A stretch of DNA of 28,716 nt from Plantago elongata (lineage: Eukaryota; Streptophyta; Magnoliopsida; Lamiales; Plantaginaceae): assembly GCA_036897095.1 (NCBI GenBank), contig JAYMSP010001802.1, positions 1-28,716 on the forward strand. Reading direction: 5' to 3'. A program made the translations under genes and the position numbers. The notes below the pieces were generated by a model. That model searched no databases. It saw nothing but the letters and a program-made list of their open reading frames with translations, and was not told the DNA's origin. Positions 9,096 through 19,920 of the stretch are shown in pieces. The first letter of the stretch is position 1; each line of letters opens with the position of its first letter.

Positions 9096-9943
9096 ATTAC
9101 ATGTAACTTTTTGAGCATGCTCTACGGATCGGGCAACAAAAAACCCACTACAAATCCTCACATAGGATGAAAACCTATAAGTAGAATTGCAAATGAAGAA
9201 ATGCAACCGATTTGAGAACTCTGAGGACATGTGTGGTATGTCTTTAAAAAATATTTTCCTAACAAACCTAGGTAAATGGCCTAGCGCCTAAAAATACCGA
9301 GGGCCATTTAGCAAATTATAGATTATTATAAAATACACATTGGCATAGTGTTTCAATCTATTTGAAATGCGGAGACAATACACTATTAAAGGATATCATT
9401 TGTTTCTCGTCTTGTAATGATATGAATTCAATCATTCAACTAGCAGCATGTAGCAACCCTTATGTTAATTAATATGATAAATAAACTTGGGAGCACATGG
9501 TAATTGAATTAGCATCCGAACAGCCGAACATGGGATGTTGGCCCACTTTACAGTTTACACACCTTCTACTCTTCCAACATGAATATGACCCCAATTATAT
9601 AATACAACCACTTAGCACCACGTTCCATTTTGATCCCTTTTGGAAGGTAAACGATCTAAAAAGAAGGAGCAAGTCTTTTGACTTTCTCAAAATAATACCA
9701 AGATGTACTATTATTATAAACAACAATTGAGTGTTTTTCGTAAAAAATTTAACGGACATTCGTGTTATCTATATCTATGTAATTTCAGAAATCTAACACT
9801 TACTAAGTCGATTCCAAAATACCCTATAAATAATTTATTTTTATTATATAAATTCAACTAATATATCATTTGACATAGTTAATTATTAACAAAATGAACA
9901 TCCTAGAAAAACTATCTACCAATTTATTCAAATTAAAATACAC
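9096..9943. other. AT-rich intergenic DNA, nothing recognised
   Basis: No coding frame, RNA gene or repeat with defined ends was seen here. The open frame near 9497 is short and without recognisable motifs. Confidence 0.5.
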
Positions 9944-10218
9944 TACTCTCTCCGTCCCAATAAAATACACTACTATCTCCGTCCCAATAAATTTCATACA
10001 TTTGTCATTTTTAGTCGTCCCACCAAACTTCATACATTACTAAAAACGGATGTTACTCCACCACTAATAAATAATAAACAATCTCAACTTTAAATAAAAA
10101 TTACAATTTTACCACTAAAAGTACATTGGTCTCCACGTTCTTTATTTTTTTATCATTACTTTAACCTTTCACATAAAACTACGCGCCAAGTATGAAGTTT
10201 GACGGGACGGAGAGAGTA
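9944..10218. mobile_element. Stowaway-type MITE with a duplicated left end
   Basis: TACTCTCTCCGTCCC at 9944-9958 is the exact reverse complement of GGGACGGAGAGAGTA at 10204-10218. The TA dinucleotides at both ends are the expected TA target duplication of Tc1/mariner-derived Stowaway elements. The left terminus is present twice in tandem (9944-9970 and 9971-9997, 27-bp unit, second copy TACTATCTCCGTCCC). The inverted similarity continues inward through TTCATAC words. It has no coding capacity; mobilisation would need a mariner-like transposase. Confidence 0.85.
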
Positions 10219-10363
10219 TAACATAATTTGTACTTAGAATGTGTTCTCTTCGACTGAAAATTACTTAAATTCAATTTAATCTAATTCAGTTCAATTCAAC
10301 TCGACTTAATTATAATTTATACCCTACTTTAATTCAATTAAATTCACTAAATTTCAATTAACG

Positions 10364-10497
10364 AGAACATCACCTCAACCATAATCGAAATCATAATATA
10401 TGATAAATCAGCTTAAACAATATAGGTGGGAGAACATCACCTCAACCATAATCGAAATCATAATATATGGTAAATCAGCTTAAACAATATAGGTGGG
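10364..10497. repeat. 67-bp tandem duplication
   Basis: Units 10364-10430 and 10431-10497 (each starting AGAACATCACCTCAACC and ending AATATAGGTGGG) differ at a single base (TGATAAAT against TGGTAAAT). The pair lies about 1.1 kb upstream of the nucleoside hydrolase start codon. Confidence 0.9.
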
Positions 10498-11460
10498 CCT
10501 CATTGACATGTTTTATGCCTTGTTTTCCATTTTCAATCCTTTCCCAAATGCCACGTTTATATAGTGCCCATTAGTGGGTGGAGTAAGGACAATTGATTTG
10601 CGCATACACTTCATTTATGAGATAAGATTTCCCATCAAGATAGATTTTATTTTTTCAACTGTGTGAAGACTGAAGAGTTCTTCACCTTCACGTGAAGATA
10701 GATTTTCCATGTTAATAAGCCCCGTTTATCATACCGCTGAAGCGGTCATTTCTCCACTTAAATTAAATATTTTGTATAAAAAATTTAATTTCAATTGAAA
10801 AATAACACTCAAATTCTATCATAATCAGTCCCTAAATAATATGGATTCGTCCCCTACCTCCTAAACAATCTTATACAAACATTACTATCGAAATTATATA
10901 TTGAGTCCGTCCATTTGTAATATGAAATATTTTATCAAGTTGGCCTAATTAATTTGTGGGCAGATAAACCTTCTTTCTAGAAAGGCACTAACCCAAATCA
11001 TGGAGCTAGCTAGTAAGCTAGATATTATCGGTTAGTGAAAAGTGATGGAAGCAATGTAAGAAATTGGGAGGCCAAAAAGTATCTTATCTGGCGGATGTAT
11101 TATCTAGAGTGGAGTGATTTACAAGAGGAATATTATCAAGGATTAGAATATTCAAAGTTAAACTGATTAATTGTTTTTTCCTTTATTCCAAAACACAATA
11201 AGCCCATTTATTATTGACTCTCATAGCTGACAAATCACAATTTCAAATAAACAAACAATCTTTCTCTTTATCTTTTTCTGCACAATCACATTACATGTGA
11301 AAACCTTATACCAGAAAAACAATTAAATAAAAATAATTATAATCATGTATATAGATAAAAATAAAATGTAAATCAATTAGAAACCTAATCGAACTGGAGT
11401 AGAATCAGTAACAAACCGAACCAGATTAGAATCACTTTCATTACATAATCAAATCGTTCC
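10498..11460. other. Upstream region of the nucleoside hydrolase gene
   Basis: AT-rich sequence without coding frames or repeats that I can define. It probably contains the distal promoter. Confidence 0.4.
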
Positions 11461-11462
11461 CT

Positions 11463-11490
11463 CTATATACACGCATTCTTGCATATATAG
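11463..11490 (+). promoter_or_regulatory. Core promoter of the nucleoside hydrolase gene
   Basis: Two TATA-like words, CTATATAC at 11463-11470 and CATATATAG at 11482-11490, precede a CT-rich tract (GCCTCTCTCTATCTATCTGT from 11491) of the kind found in plant leaders. The start codon is at 11618, leaving a leader of about 100-120 nt. Confidence 0.5.
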
Positions 11491-11617
11491 GCCTCTCTCT
11501 ATCTATCTGTCTGTACGAGATCGAGAAGCATATATTCCTTTTGCAAATTCATTGGCTTTTCTGTTTCTGTGATCCTTTTCAGCTGTTTCTCCTTTTCGCT
11601 TATACGAAATTGACGGA

Positions 11618-14600
11618 ATGGCTCTTTCCAACCATGTCGATAAACGGGAAAAGATCATTATCGATACTGATCCTGGCATTGGTAATTCATTATTTCACCT
11701 AACTTCTACAATTTCTCTTCAATTTGCTCCAATGCAGTTTGTTTTCATTGCTTCTCAATTGCTTTTTTGGCTAATTTGTGATTAATGAGATTATATATGC
11801 TTGCCAGTTGCCACCAATGATTTAGCTATTTTGCAGAAGCTCAATTCACCTAGTTAACGGTAGTTGTGGAATTATATTACTTGATTTTGAACTTGAATCC
11901 TTCTTCTTTTTCCTCGTTCAATAGATCTTAGATCCTATCTTTTTGAACAAAGTATTGTACTTTTACCGTAAATTATGAAACTACAAGAACTCAAAGCAGT
12001 TAGCGCAATAATGACCAGATAACTTGAATCTAAAATCTCTCAATCATAATGAGTATTGGCGTGGGGCTGGGTGTTTTTAGATTGCTTTTAAGTGTTAACT
12101 ATGACTTTAATTTTTTAGTAACGTCTCGGATATACATGAGCAATTCACCAGAAAGAACTACAGTTTGCAGATAATATAGATGATTGTTATCTATATTAAA
12201 AGAGTTGTATCTATGTAGAGCTGCTGGCAAAGCTTTCATTCAATTTGTTTTTCATGACTCTTGGAACTCGCAAAACTATTTTAGCTATGAATTCCCTAAG
12301 TAGCAAGAAGGTTTATTTACATCAGTTTATGAGATGACATGCTGAACCAAGTATGGTAAATTAGCCACCTTGCTCATGGTTGCTAATTGCTAGATGGGAC
12401 TGATAAAGGAGAATAGTGGTTGTAATTCTGTGAAAGTTTGTACCGTAGGAATGTTGGAGGCAGTCTGTCAATATATTTTTGTTTTGTTCTTTTTGAATAA
12501 TGACTGGACTACTTTCAATGTAGATGATAGCATGGCCATAATGATGGCTTTCCAGTCCCCTGAGTTAGAGATACTAGGTCTGACGACAATATTTGGTAAT
12601 GTTTCGACAGAAAATGCCACACGCAATGCCCTGCTCCTGGTATGTGTTTCCTTTATTGATTATGATGTCCTGCTAGTATTTTATAATATTGAATCAAGTA
12701 TTTGAGGCAAATCCATGATCTATTACTCTCTTCGTCTGCAAAAGGATAGTGTGAGATTGCTGGATGTCCAGATGTACCTGTAGCCGAGGGTAGTCCTGAA
12801 CCACTAAAGGTAAAAAGTGCACAATTTTGATGATGAACTTTCACTTATGTATAATAGTGATCTTTGTAAAGGCTGAAGTTTATCGTTCAATCTCTTAAAT
12901 TACGGATTCTTGCTATCAGCAGATATGTTTCTTAGGAGTTCTGCTGTATAATGTGTTTTTATCTGTGATCAAACTTGAGCGATTTTTGAATTATCACCAA
13001 CGTTAACCAGATAATTTGAAGACGCCAATCATTATGTTCTGGGAATGGAAAGGCAATTAGGACAGTCCTTGCCTAATTCTGTACGACAGCATAATGTAGC
13101 TACAAAAGAGACTTAAACTGTAGAAATTTCCAATTCTTTCTTAGCATAAATGTAACTCACTTGTCATACTTCTTGAAAATGGTTTGTAATTCCCCATACA
13201 CCATTACGTTCTCAGATTTGAATTCAATAACAGTAGGGAAAAGCTCAATCAATGTCTGCCATATTGGTTGTTAAGATTATATATGCATGCCATTTGTACC
13301 TTTCCCATCAATTTGGTTGCACTCGGAGCAGGATGAGGTTGTGGATATATAGCATACGGTTGCAAAATATGATACCAGCACCTTTGGAGGACATATTAAA
13401 ATTTATTGAATTCTGTGCCTTCTAATATCTACTCAATCAATTTTCATACAATTTTTTCCATTCTCTCTGTAGTTTGACAATACTTCAATTTTATATAGGG
13501 AGGAACTCCACGTGTTGCAGATTTTGTGCATGGGTCAGATGGGATGGGTAACACCTTTCTGCCTCCTCCAAAAACCAAGAAAATAGATAAATACGCACCA
13601 GAATTCTTAGTTGATAAAGTTTCTGAATACCCTGGTGAAGTTTCTATTCTTGCATTGGGGCCTCTAACAAATCTGGCACTTGTAAGTACAACTTTCTTTT
13701 ATTAATTTCATTTTTTTTCTTCTTCCAAAAGTAGGATTTTACTTGCTAAATCTGCCCTTTTTTCCGCCGAGACAGGCTGTAAAGAGAGACTCATCCTTTG
13801 CAAGCAAGGTGAAAAGAATCGTGGTACTTGGTGGAGCTTTCTTTGCTTTAGGAAATGTTAATCCGGCAGCTGAAGCAAATGTATGTGGTATACAGTTTTA
13901 AGATCCTGCTCGTTAAAATAACTAGCACTCATTTGGCATCTGAAACTAGACTGAAGTTTCCGCTTTCAAAAAAAACTTGCTTGAGACCTTAGATGATGCT
14001 TTTGCAACTTTTTCTGTTTGCTGGCTGGCTCTTCATTGCCCTATCCTATCACTCTTTTAGAACCTGGGCTATGTTTATTCCCTAAACCCCTGCTCCAGTA
14101 TTTGATGCCACTTATAATTTAACCTCGTGAAATTGGCAGATCTATGGCGATCCGGAAGCTGCAGATGTTGTTTTCACTTGTGGAGCAAATGTTGATGTTG
14201 TTGGAATCAACATCACCACGCAAGTCCAAATGACAGGTTGACTCCGTTTCAATTTCATTTTTTAACTGCTGTGTAAGAAAATCTTCTCATATAAGTCTCT
14301 CGGTCTACTTCAGACAAGCATCTAGAGAAGCTAAGGCAGTCAGGAGGAAAGCACGCGCAGGTTCTATGTGATATGTGCAACTTCTATCGTGACTGGCATG
14401 TAAAATCAGATGGAGTCTATGGTAATTATCATATACTGAAACTATCAGTAGTGCATAAATTTATATTCTGGTTTAACATCTTTGTTTTTACTTTCATTCA
14501 GGAGTTTTCCTTCATGATCCTGTAAGTTTTGTGGCATTAGTGAGGCCTGATCTTTTTACCTTTAAGAAAGGAGTCGTGAGGGTAGAGACACAGGGAATTT

Positions 14601-14837
14601 GTGTTGGACATACTTTGTTGGATCAAGGACTGAAGAAGTAAGTCTAGTCATTTATCGCGTTTTCTTTTTTCTTTTTTTGTCCCTTTAATTATGAAGTATC
14701 TGATTGTGTTAATACTTCACTGATGCAGCTGGAATACGAGTAATCCATGGACAGATCTATCTCCAATTTCAGTAGCATGGACGGTGAATGTTGCAGAAGT
14801 CCTTAACTATGTCCAAGAAACCTTAATGAAGCCTTGA
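11618..14837 (+). CDS. URH1: Uridine/purine nucleoside hydrolase (URH1/NSH1-type), 9 exons
   Basis: Hydrolyses the N-glycosidic bond of uridine, and in plant homologues also xanthosine or inosine, to ribose and free base; cytosolic nucleoside catabolism and salvage. Exons: 11618-11681, 12524-12639, 12750-12809, 13499-13681, 13776-13880, 14140-14236, 14314-14421, 14502-14637, 14729-14837; total 978 nt, 325 aa, about the size of plant URH1. The N-terminal DTDPGIDD motif (16-23, split by intron 1) is the ribose and calcium site of the IU-nucleoside hydrolase fold. Other family marks are GGAFFALGNVNPAAEAN (160-176), whose Asn176 fits the substrate-contact Asn, and FLHDP (247-251) with the C-terminal calcium-ligand Asp250. 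All introns are GT-AG. There is no signal peptide. The ORF is intact and the gene looks functional. The symbol is given by similarity; URH2-type proteins are less likely. Confidence 0.93.
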
Positions 14838-15890
14838 TCTTGATCTTCTTCTTATTCTTCGCCCTACATGTACACTTCATATTGGGCTACTGTATTTATT
14901 ATCATTTGGAAAACCCAGAATCCTATTAATCTGTGATTAGTACCCTATTGCTGGAACATTGGTCAGCTTAACATGTTAATAATCGCTGGTTTTCGCACTG
15001 TTATATAGTCTAATTCAGTTTATCTAATCTGCTATGCAGAGACAATTTATTCATCCAAAGTTTTCCTAGCTTCTAACTGTATCTGCTGACAGTATTTCAT
15101 CTTTCACCTATAAATGTAGAATAATCTCACATCTCATTAATTCTATATTTCTGGCATGAAAAATATACACTACATCATTAATAAGTACGACAACATTATT
15201 TTGTGAAGTCCTCAAGTAAGCAAGACACATCAATCTTTAAATGTAGTGCAAAATGTCAACAGAGAGAATAGTTCAAGTTAAAAGACAGTTAGCAGACAAT
15301 ATAACTAGAACTGGTAAACTGGGAAGAACGAGTCAAAACTCCAAGAACTTTAAGCATTGAAGTCAACTCTAATCTTCTGCAGATTACCCTATCATATGAT
15401 ATGTTGTCCCATAGAATGAATAATGAGTTACTTTTACTAATTGTCTTTCGTGTATAAATCACGCCACTATACTAATTTCACCAGTTAATGTGATTGTTTC
15501 AAGTCTGAAATTAGAATAATAAATCACTTAATGTATGGATTAGTGAACTGCCATTTACTTCGTAGCAGGTTCTCAACGTATCTCATTTTTATTTGTAAAA
15601 AATATTGATAATCAATGGGATGGAGGGAATAGTTATAACTGAAATTTTAGGAAGATAAATACATAAACTTAAACTACACAAGCATACCAGGTCAAATTTG
15701 AGTTAATAAAAAAACTGAAGCTTTGAAATGAATTTGACTTGAAACCAACCAAGTTCATGAGTGGCTAGTTTCCTCCTTTCATTTGTCAACATTGTTGACA
15801 TAATCTTACCAATAAAAGCTATCAAATGTACATGTAGGAACGGTTTCAACTTCTTCAACAATACAATAAATACTAACCTATTTCCACTCC
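14838..15890. other. 3' flank and intergenic DNA
   Basis: The first 200-300 bp are probably the 3' UTR of the nucleoside hydrolase gene. The rest is AT-rich with no coding frame, RNA gene or clear repeat that I can support. Confidence 0.45.
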
Positions 15891-15893
15891 ACT

Positions 15894-15900
15894 TATAAAC
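15894..15900 (+). promoter_or_regulatory. TATA box of the LysM gene
   Basis: TATAAAC at 15894-15900. A transcription start about 25-30 bp downstream (near 15925) would place the ATG at 15942 very close to the cap and the preferred ATG at 16047 about 120 nt away. Confidence 0.5.
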
Positions 15901-16046
15901 AACACACAACCACTCCAACAAACCAAAGACATTTCTCATCTATGTCAAATCCAATGCTTACAAATAGATCATACCCCCTTGTAAATTTAGCAACCAGAAA
16001 CAACTCAAGTTCTAAGACACTAAACACAAACACTTGTAACTTAAAC

Positions 16047-16361
16047 ATGTCACGAGTGAGTTCTTTGTTGGCCTTAGCAGAAGCAGTGTTGTGGTACACA
16101 GCTTTGGTATTGCTGTTGATGCTAATGCTGAGCTGCTGCGATCATCAGAGCGATGGAGGAGAGGTGGTGGCATGGAACGATGCAGTGTACATGAAGAGAC
16201 CTTGTGATGAAATATATGTTGTAAGAGAAGGAGAGACACTGCATACTATTAGTGAGAAGTGTGGCGACCCGTATATTGTTGAGGAGAATCCACATATTCA
16301 TGACCCGGATGATGTCTTTCCGGGTTTGGTTATCAAGATTACGCCTAGCAACAATAGGTGA
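16047..16361 (+). CDS. Small LysM-domain protein, single exon
   Basis: A 104-residue protein with one hydrophobic N-terminal segment (about 5-31, WYTALVLLLMLML) that can act as a signal peptide or anchor, followed by a single C-terminal LysM domain (about 57-100: YVVREGETLHTIS ... DPDDVFPGLVIKITP). LysM domains bind N-acetylglucosamine polymers such as chitin or peptidoglycan. Plants have a family of about 100-residue single-LysM proteins with almost the same NPHIHDPDDVFPG signature. C53 and C72 flank the first part of the domain. The start at 16047 was chosen from family length, the hydrophobic N-terminus and an A at -3. An in-frame ATG at 15942 would add 35 residues rich in N, S and T, but it has T at -3 and weak context. 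No receptor kinase domain is present. The ligand is unknown. Confidence 0.9.
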   Translation: MSRVSSLLALAEAVLWYTALVLLLMLMLSCCDHQSDGGEVVAWNDAVYMKRPCDEIYVVREGETLHTISEKCGDPYIVEENPHIHDPDDVFPGLVIKITPSNNR

Positions 16362-16549
16362 AAGGGGTTTGGATTTTATCCAGTTTCGTCCAGTTGCGAC
16401 ACCACAAGACATATTCACTCGAAAGGGTAATTGTTTTCGTAGTTGTATGTGTAACTATTATTTTACCCCGAACATTTTCATACTTTGTTATTAGGAATAT
16501 ATGTAACTGATGTGTACTTCCTTTTGTTCCTTAAATTTGTGATTTACTG

Positions 16550-16555
16550 AATAAA
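16550..16555 (+). terminator. Polyadenylation signal of the LysM gene
   Basis: AATAAA about 190 bp after the stop codon of the LysM gene, in a T-rich context suitable for 3' end formation. Confidence 0.5.
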
Positions 16556-16617
16556 AGGTTGATACATGTTTTTTTTAAAGACTTTAAACAACTATATTAC
16601 CACAATTCACATACAAC

Positions 16618-17166
16618 TAGGGGTTTTAAACGAGCCGATCGAGTTGAGCGTGGACCTTATCGAGCGTCGGATCGTTTCATAGAAGTCGAGTCAATCTCGA
16701 TCACGATCTTTATCGAGCTTTAAAATTACAAGATCGTTAAAAAGCTCGCGAGCTTTTGAGTTGCTCACAAACTTTTTATCGAGCGGGTAAATTAACTTGA
16801 TAATTTAAAATAATATATATTCTTAAGAACAATATTTAATACATTAATTTAATTCAGTAAATCATTGTGTGTTTTGTTTATCTAACCCTATACTTTATGT
16901 GTTACATTGTTTACTTAAATTCATTCAAAACACACCGTAAGATAAAATTCTAACCGTAATTTATACATACAGATAAATAAATTTAAATATATATTAAATT
17001 AATTACTGTTTACGAGCAGCTCACGAGCAACGATCATTTTGTCAGTGTGATCAATTCAAGCTTAACAGTGAGACGAGCTTACTCACAGGCAAGTTTGTAT
17101 TGACCGATCTCGATCTGAACGTTGATCAAGTTTTTTAGCAAGCGACTTAATTCGTTAACACCCATA
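16618..17166. mobile_element. Non-autonomous hAT-like transposon (549 bp)
   Basis: The ends are TAGGGGTTTTAAACGAG on the left and, read inward, TATGGGTGTTAACGAATTAAG on the right: imperfect inverted repeats of hAT type. The flanking 8-mers CATACAAC (16610-16617) and ATTACAAC (17167-17174) match at 6 of 8, fitting an 8-bp target duplication. Subterminal GAGC/GCTCG words are dense at both ends. There is no transposase. It lies about 60 bp downstream of the LysM polyadenylation signal. Confidence 0.7.
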
Positions 17167-17185
17167 ATTACAACACAACAAAATC

Positions 17186-17291
17186 TCAATCTTCAAAACT
17201 AGCCACTACACTACACAAACAGTAATTGGCAAAAGACATCAATCTTCAAAACTAGCCACTACACTACACAAACTGTAATTGGGAAAGGACA
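17186..17291. repeat. 53-bp tandem duplication
   Basis: Units 17186-17238 and 17239-17291, each starting TCAATCTTCAAAACTAGCC, with a few mismatches near the end. A further truncated piece (CCAATCTCCAAAAACTA) follows from 17292. Confidence 0.85.
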
Positions 17292-17353
17292 CCAATCTCC
17301 AAAAACTACAAAGTATACATGATATTACCATTGCCTAGCTACCTAGTATTGGC

Positions 17354-17401
17354 CCACTTATGATAGAAAGCTAAAAGCCACTTATGATAGAAAGCTAAAA
17401 G
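17354..17401. repeat. 24-bp tandem duplication
   Basis: CCACTTATGATAGAAAGCTA plus AAAG occurs at 17354-17377 and again without a gap at 17378-17401, identical in both. Confidence 0.9.
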
Positions 17402-18355
17402 CTGAAGAGTGTTAGCCCAGCCCATAATTGGTATGCTTTCAGTCCATATAACGCTGATCTAGTGGGCTTAAATTATACATTTAGCATATTTAACTTTTTA
17501 AAAACGACGGTAAAGATGATTCGGTGAAGCGTCTTACCAGCTGAGTTGAGTTGCGCTCTGTTGTCTAACATATTAACTTTCCATGACACATTTAACATTT
17601 CACACGTTGAGTGGAGTTTTATCACAAATTACTTTTAAATTATTTATAAAAGGTATCAAATGTTTACAAAACCCACCCCTACAAGATGGTCACTTTACAA
17701 ATTCATACCTCCTATTTGAACATTTACAAATGACTCCAAAAAAATGAAGTAAACTACAAAACCAATTACAACCAAATCCTTTAGTCAATATCGGTGCATA
17801 TGTCATCCAGTTTCATGACCGGCGACACACGCCCAAGGCTGACATGGACTTCCATGCCAGCATTCCCGCCAAACCTTTGTGGGTTTATATGTAATTGTTG
17901 GGAAAATAGTTGTGGTCTTTGATGGTCATACACGCGCGGACTATATGTAATTGATCTAGTATTCTGTGGGTTTATATGTAATTGATTGATTTTGTTAGTT
18001 GTTCAAAAAACTAGCCTACTAGCCGTTTTTCTAATTCTGCTATATTTTCATCTCAATTCTGCTTTTATATATAATTTTTCAAAACGAAAAATAATATGGA
18101 ACTTATTTTACCTGCTACCTCCAATTCAATTTTATCTTCATTTCTACTCTCATCCTGTTTCTCTACTACAGTACGTTTTGGGATAGGATATATGATGACA
18201 GATTATGAATTTTTCTTCTTCTTGGCTTCTTTTGCTTTTTTTCTCCATAGTCTAATCTTTTCATGGGGGTTTTCGTTATGGAAGATGAAGACACGATAGG
18301 AGTTATGTTTGACTATTTGTGGTGAGAAAATTACAAGAAAGATGTATTGACAGTG
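17402..18355. other. AT-rich intergenic DNA with a thrice-repeated word
   Basis: TTTATATGTAATTG or a close variant occurs at 17884, 17942 and 17971, and similar words appear inverted near 17640-17680, hinting at a small foldback element without definable ends. Near 17535-17575 the minus strand resembles a tRNA A-box, but no B-box follows. No gene is seen; the open frames near 17986-18299 are short and AT-driven. Confidence 0.35.
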
Positions 18356-18463
18356 AGAAATGGTTAGGGATTGTGTTCACATAAGTCAGAAGACGAACTG
18401 GAAAAGGAAAGAAATGGTTAGGGATTGTGTTCACATAAGTCAGAAGATGAACTGAAAAAGAAA
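18356..18463. repeat. 54-bp tandem duplication
   Basis: Units 18356-18409 and 18410-18463, each starting AGAAATGGTTAGGGATTGTG, with three or so differences toward the end. Confidence 0.88.
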
Positions 18464-19920
18464 ATTCAAAAATTCATCAGAGATGCATATTAATTTATAA
18501 TTAAATAGTTAGTACAAGGGAAGTTACAACCTAATTAAAATTGTACTGTATTTCAGTTTCAATACTACCTAAGTATATTAATAGAATCATTTTAAGTTCA
18601 ATGCATATGTTAGGTATTTTAAAATAAAATATTTTTATTTCTTAGAGATATTAGTTATCGTTAGAAAGATCGAAGTTTATATTTGGTGAAGTTTTAACCG
18701 TGCTATACAAAAGATGTAGTGCCATCTAGTGAACGTAATTTATATATAGAATTGAGCCATTGACATTTACGACTTGTACAATACAATAACATATAAAACT
18801 GGAAGAAGGAGGAAGATTGGGATTGAACATGGCGCAATTCAAGAATCGTGAAATTAAGGGGAAAGAAAAGGCTATATATATACACGTATGGCAAGTGTGA
18901 ACAATAATTGTTGCAATATTAAATGTTTGCGTGTGATTCTTTCCATTCCAACATCAACAAAAGTATAAGAAACGAAACTAATCTTGACAAGTTTTATTCG
19001 ACAAAACTAAGCTTGATTGCAACTTCTAATAATCAACACTAAAAATATCACTTGCTAATTATGCATGCCACACCCAACAATTCTTCCTCTACCTAATCTA
19101 TCCAGCATCATTAATCAACCCCTTATAATTATTTTCTTAATGTCTTTTAACTTTAATTAACATTAATTACAAGTCCTAGTCCAGAAAATTTAATTACAAT
19201 GATAAACTGTGATGGATCGAGTCTTTTCGTACATAATGCATAGGAATATAGGATGATTAATGTTGCCACCCTGGGATATAATTGCATATACATTATACAT
19301 ATAAAAATAAAAGTGTTTATTTTTCAAGGAGAAGCATATTTGAACGGCTAGCCTATTTAATAGAACAAACTTTATGTCACCACCAAATGGCTAGTATGAT
19401 TAATTTACATAACAGTCTGATTCTCAATTTATTATTTCTCGTATTAATAGAACTTAGGTTCCAGCTGTTATAATTTTGCTTCCTTTTAATCTATAGGTCT
19501 AGAAATTTAAAAAAAAAAAATTATGTCACCAAAGAATCAATAAATGAAATAATCCGACTTTATGGATTGCTGTTTTTATTGGATTATTACTATCATATAT
19601 GGAAACACATTATTTTGTTTGTTGATGTGTGAATTGTTTGTAGGGAAAAATAACCACATTCATACTTTTCAAAATTTCAGTACATTATACGTGGGAATGC
19701 ATTTGTCAGTGTATAGATCTCAGTCACATTTGATGTTCTCCGACTAAGATCAAGGCTGCTAGTTGAGAATTTTTTATTCATCTTCGAGAATAGACATGCA
19801 TGATTAATACATTTATAACGACGTGTGGTCACCCGTATTTTCGCATAAATATACCATTGATATTTATGTGTGAAAGGCAGATTATATATATTGGGATTTC
19901 TCGTAAATGTTGTGGATAAT
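18464..19920. other. AT-rich intergenic DNA, nothing recognised
   Basis: No protein motif, RNA gene or delimited repeat is visible. Short open frames here are not supported by splice sites or composition. Confidence 0.45.

Noticed and set aside
12394..12705. A 103-aa open frame as a separate gene
   Set aside because: It is exon 2 of the nucleoside hydrolase gene with unspliced intron sequence on each side.
15703..16418. Minus-strand open frames opposite the LysM gene
   Set aside because: They are antisense shadows of the LysM coding exon and its leader, with no motifs.
17530..17580. A tRNA or SINE on the minus strand (CTCAGCTGGTAAGAC looks like an A-box)
   Set aside because: No B-box follows at the right distance, no cloverleaf can be drawn, and no target duplication or tail is seen.
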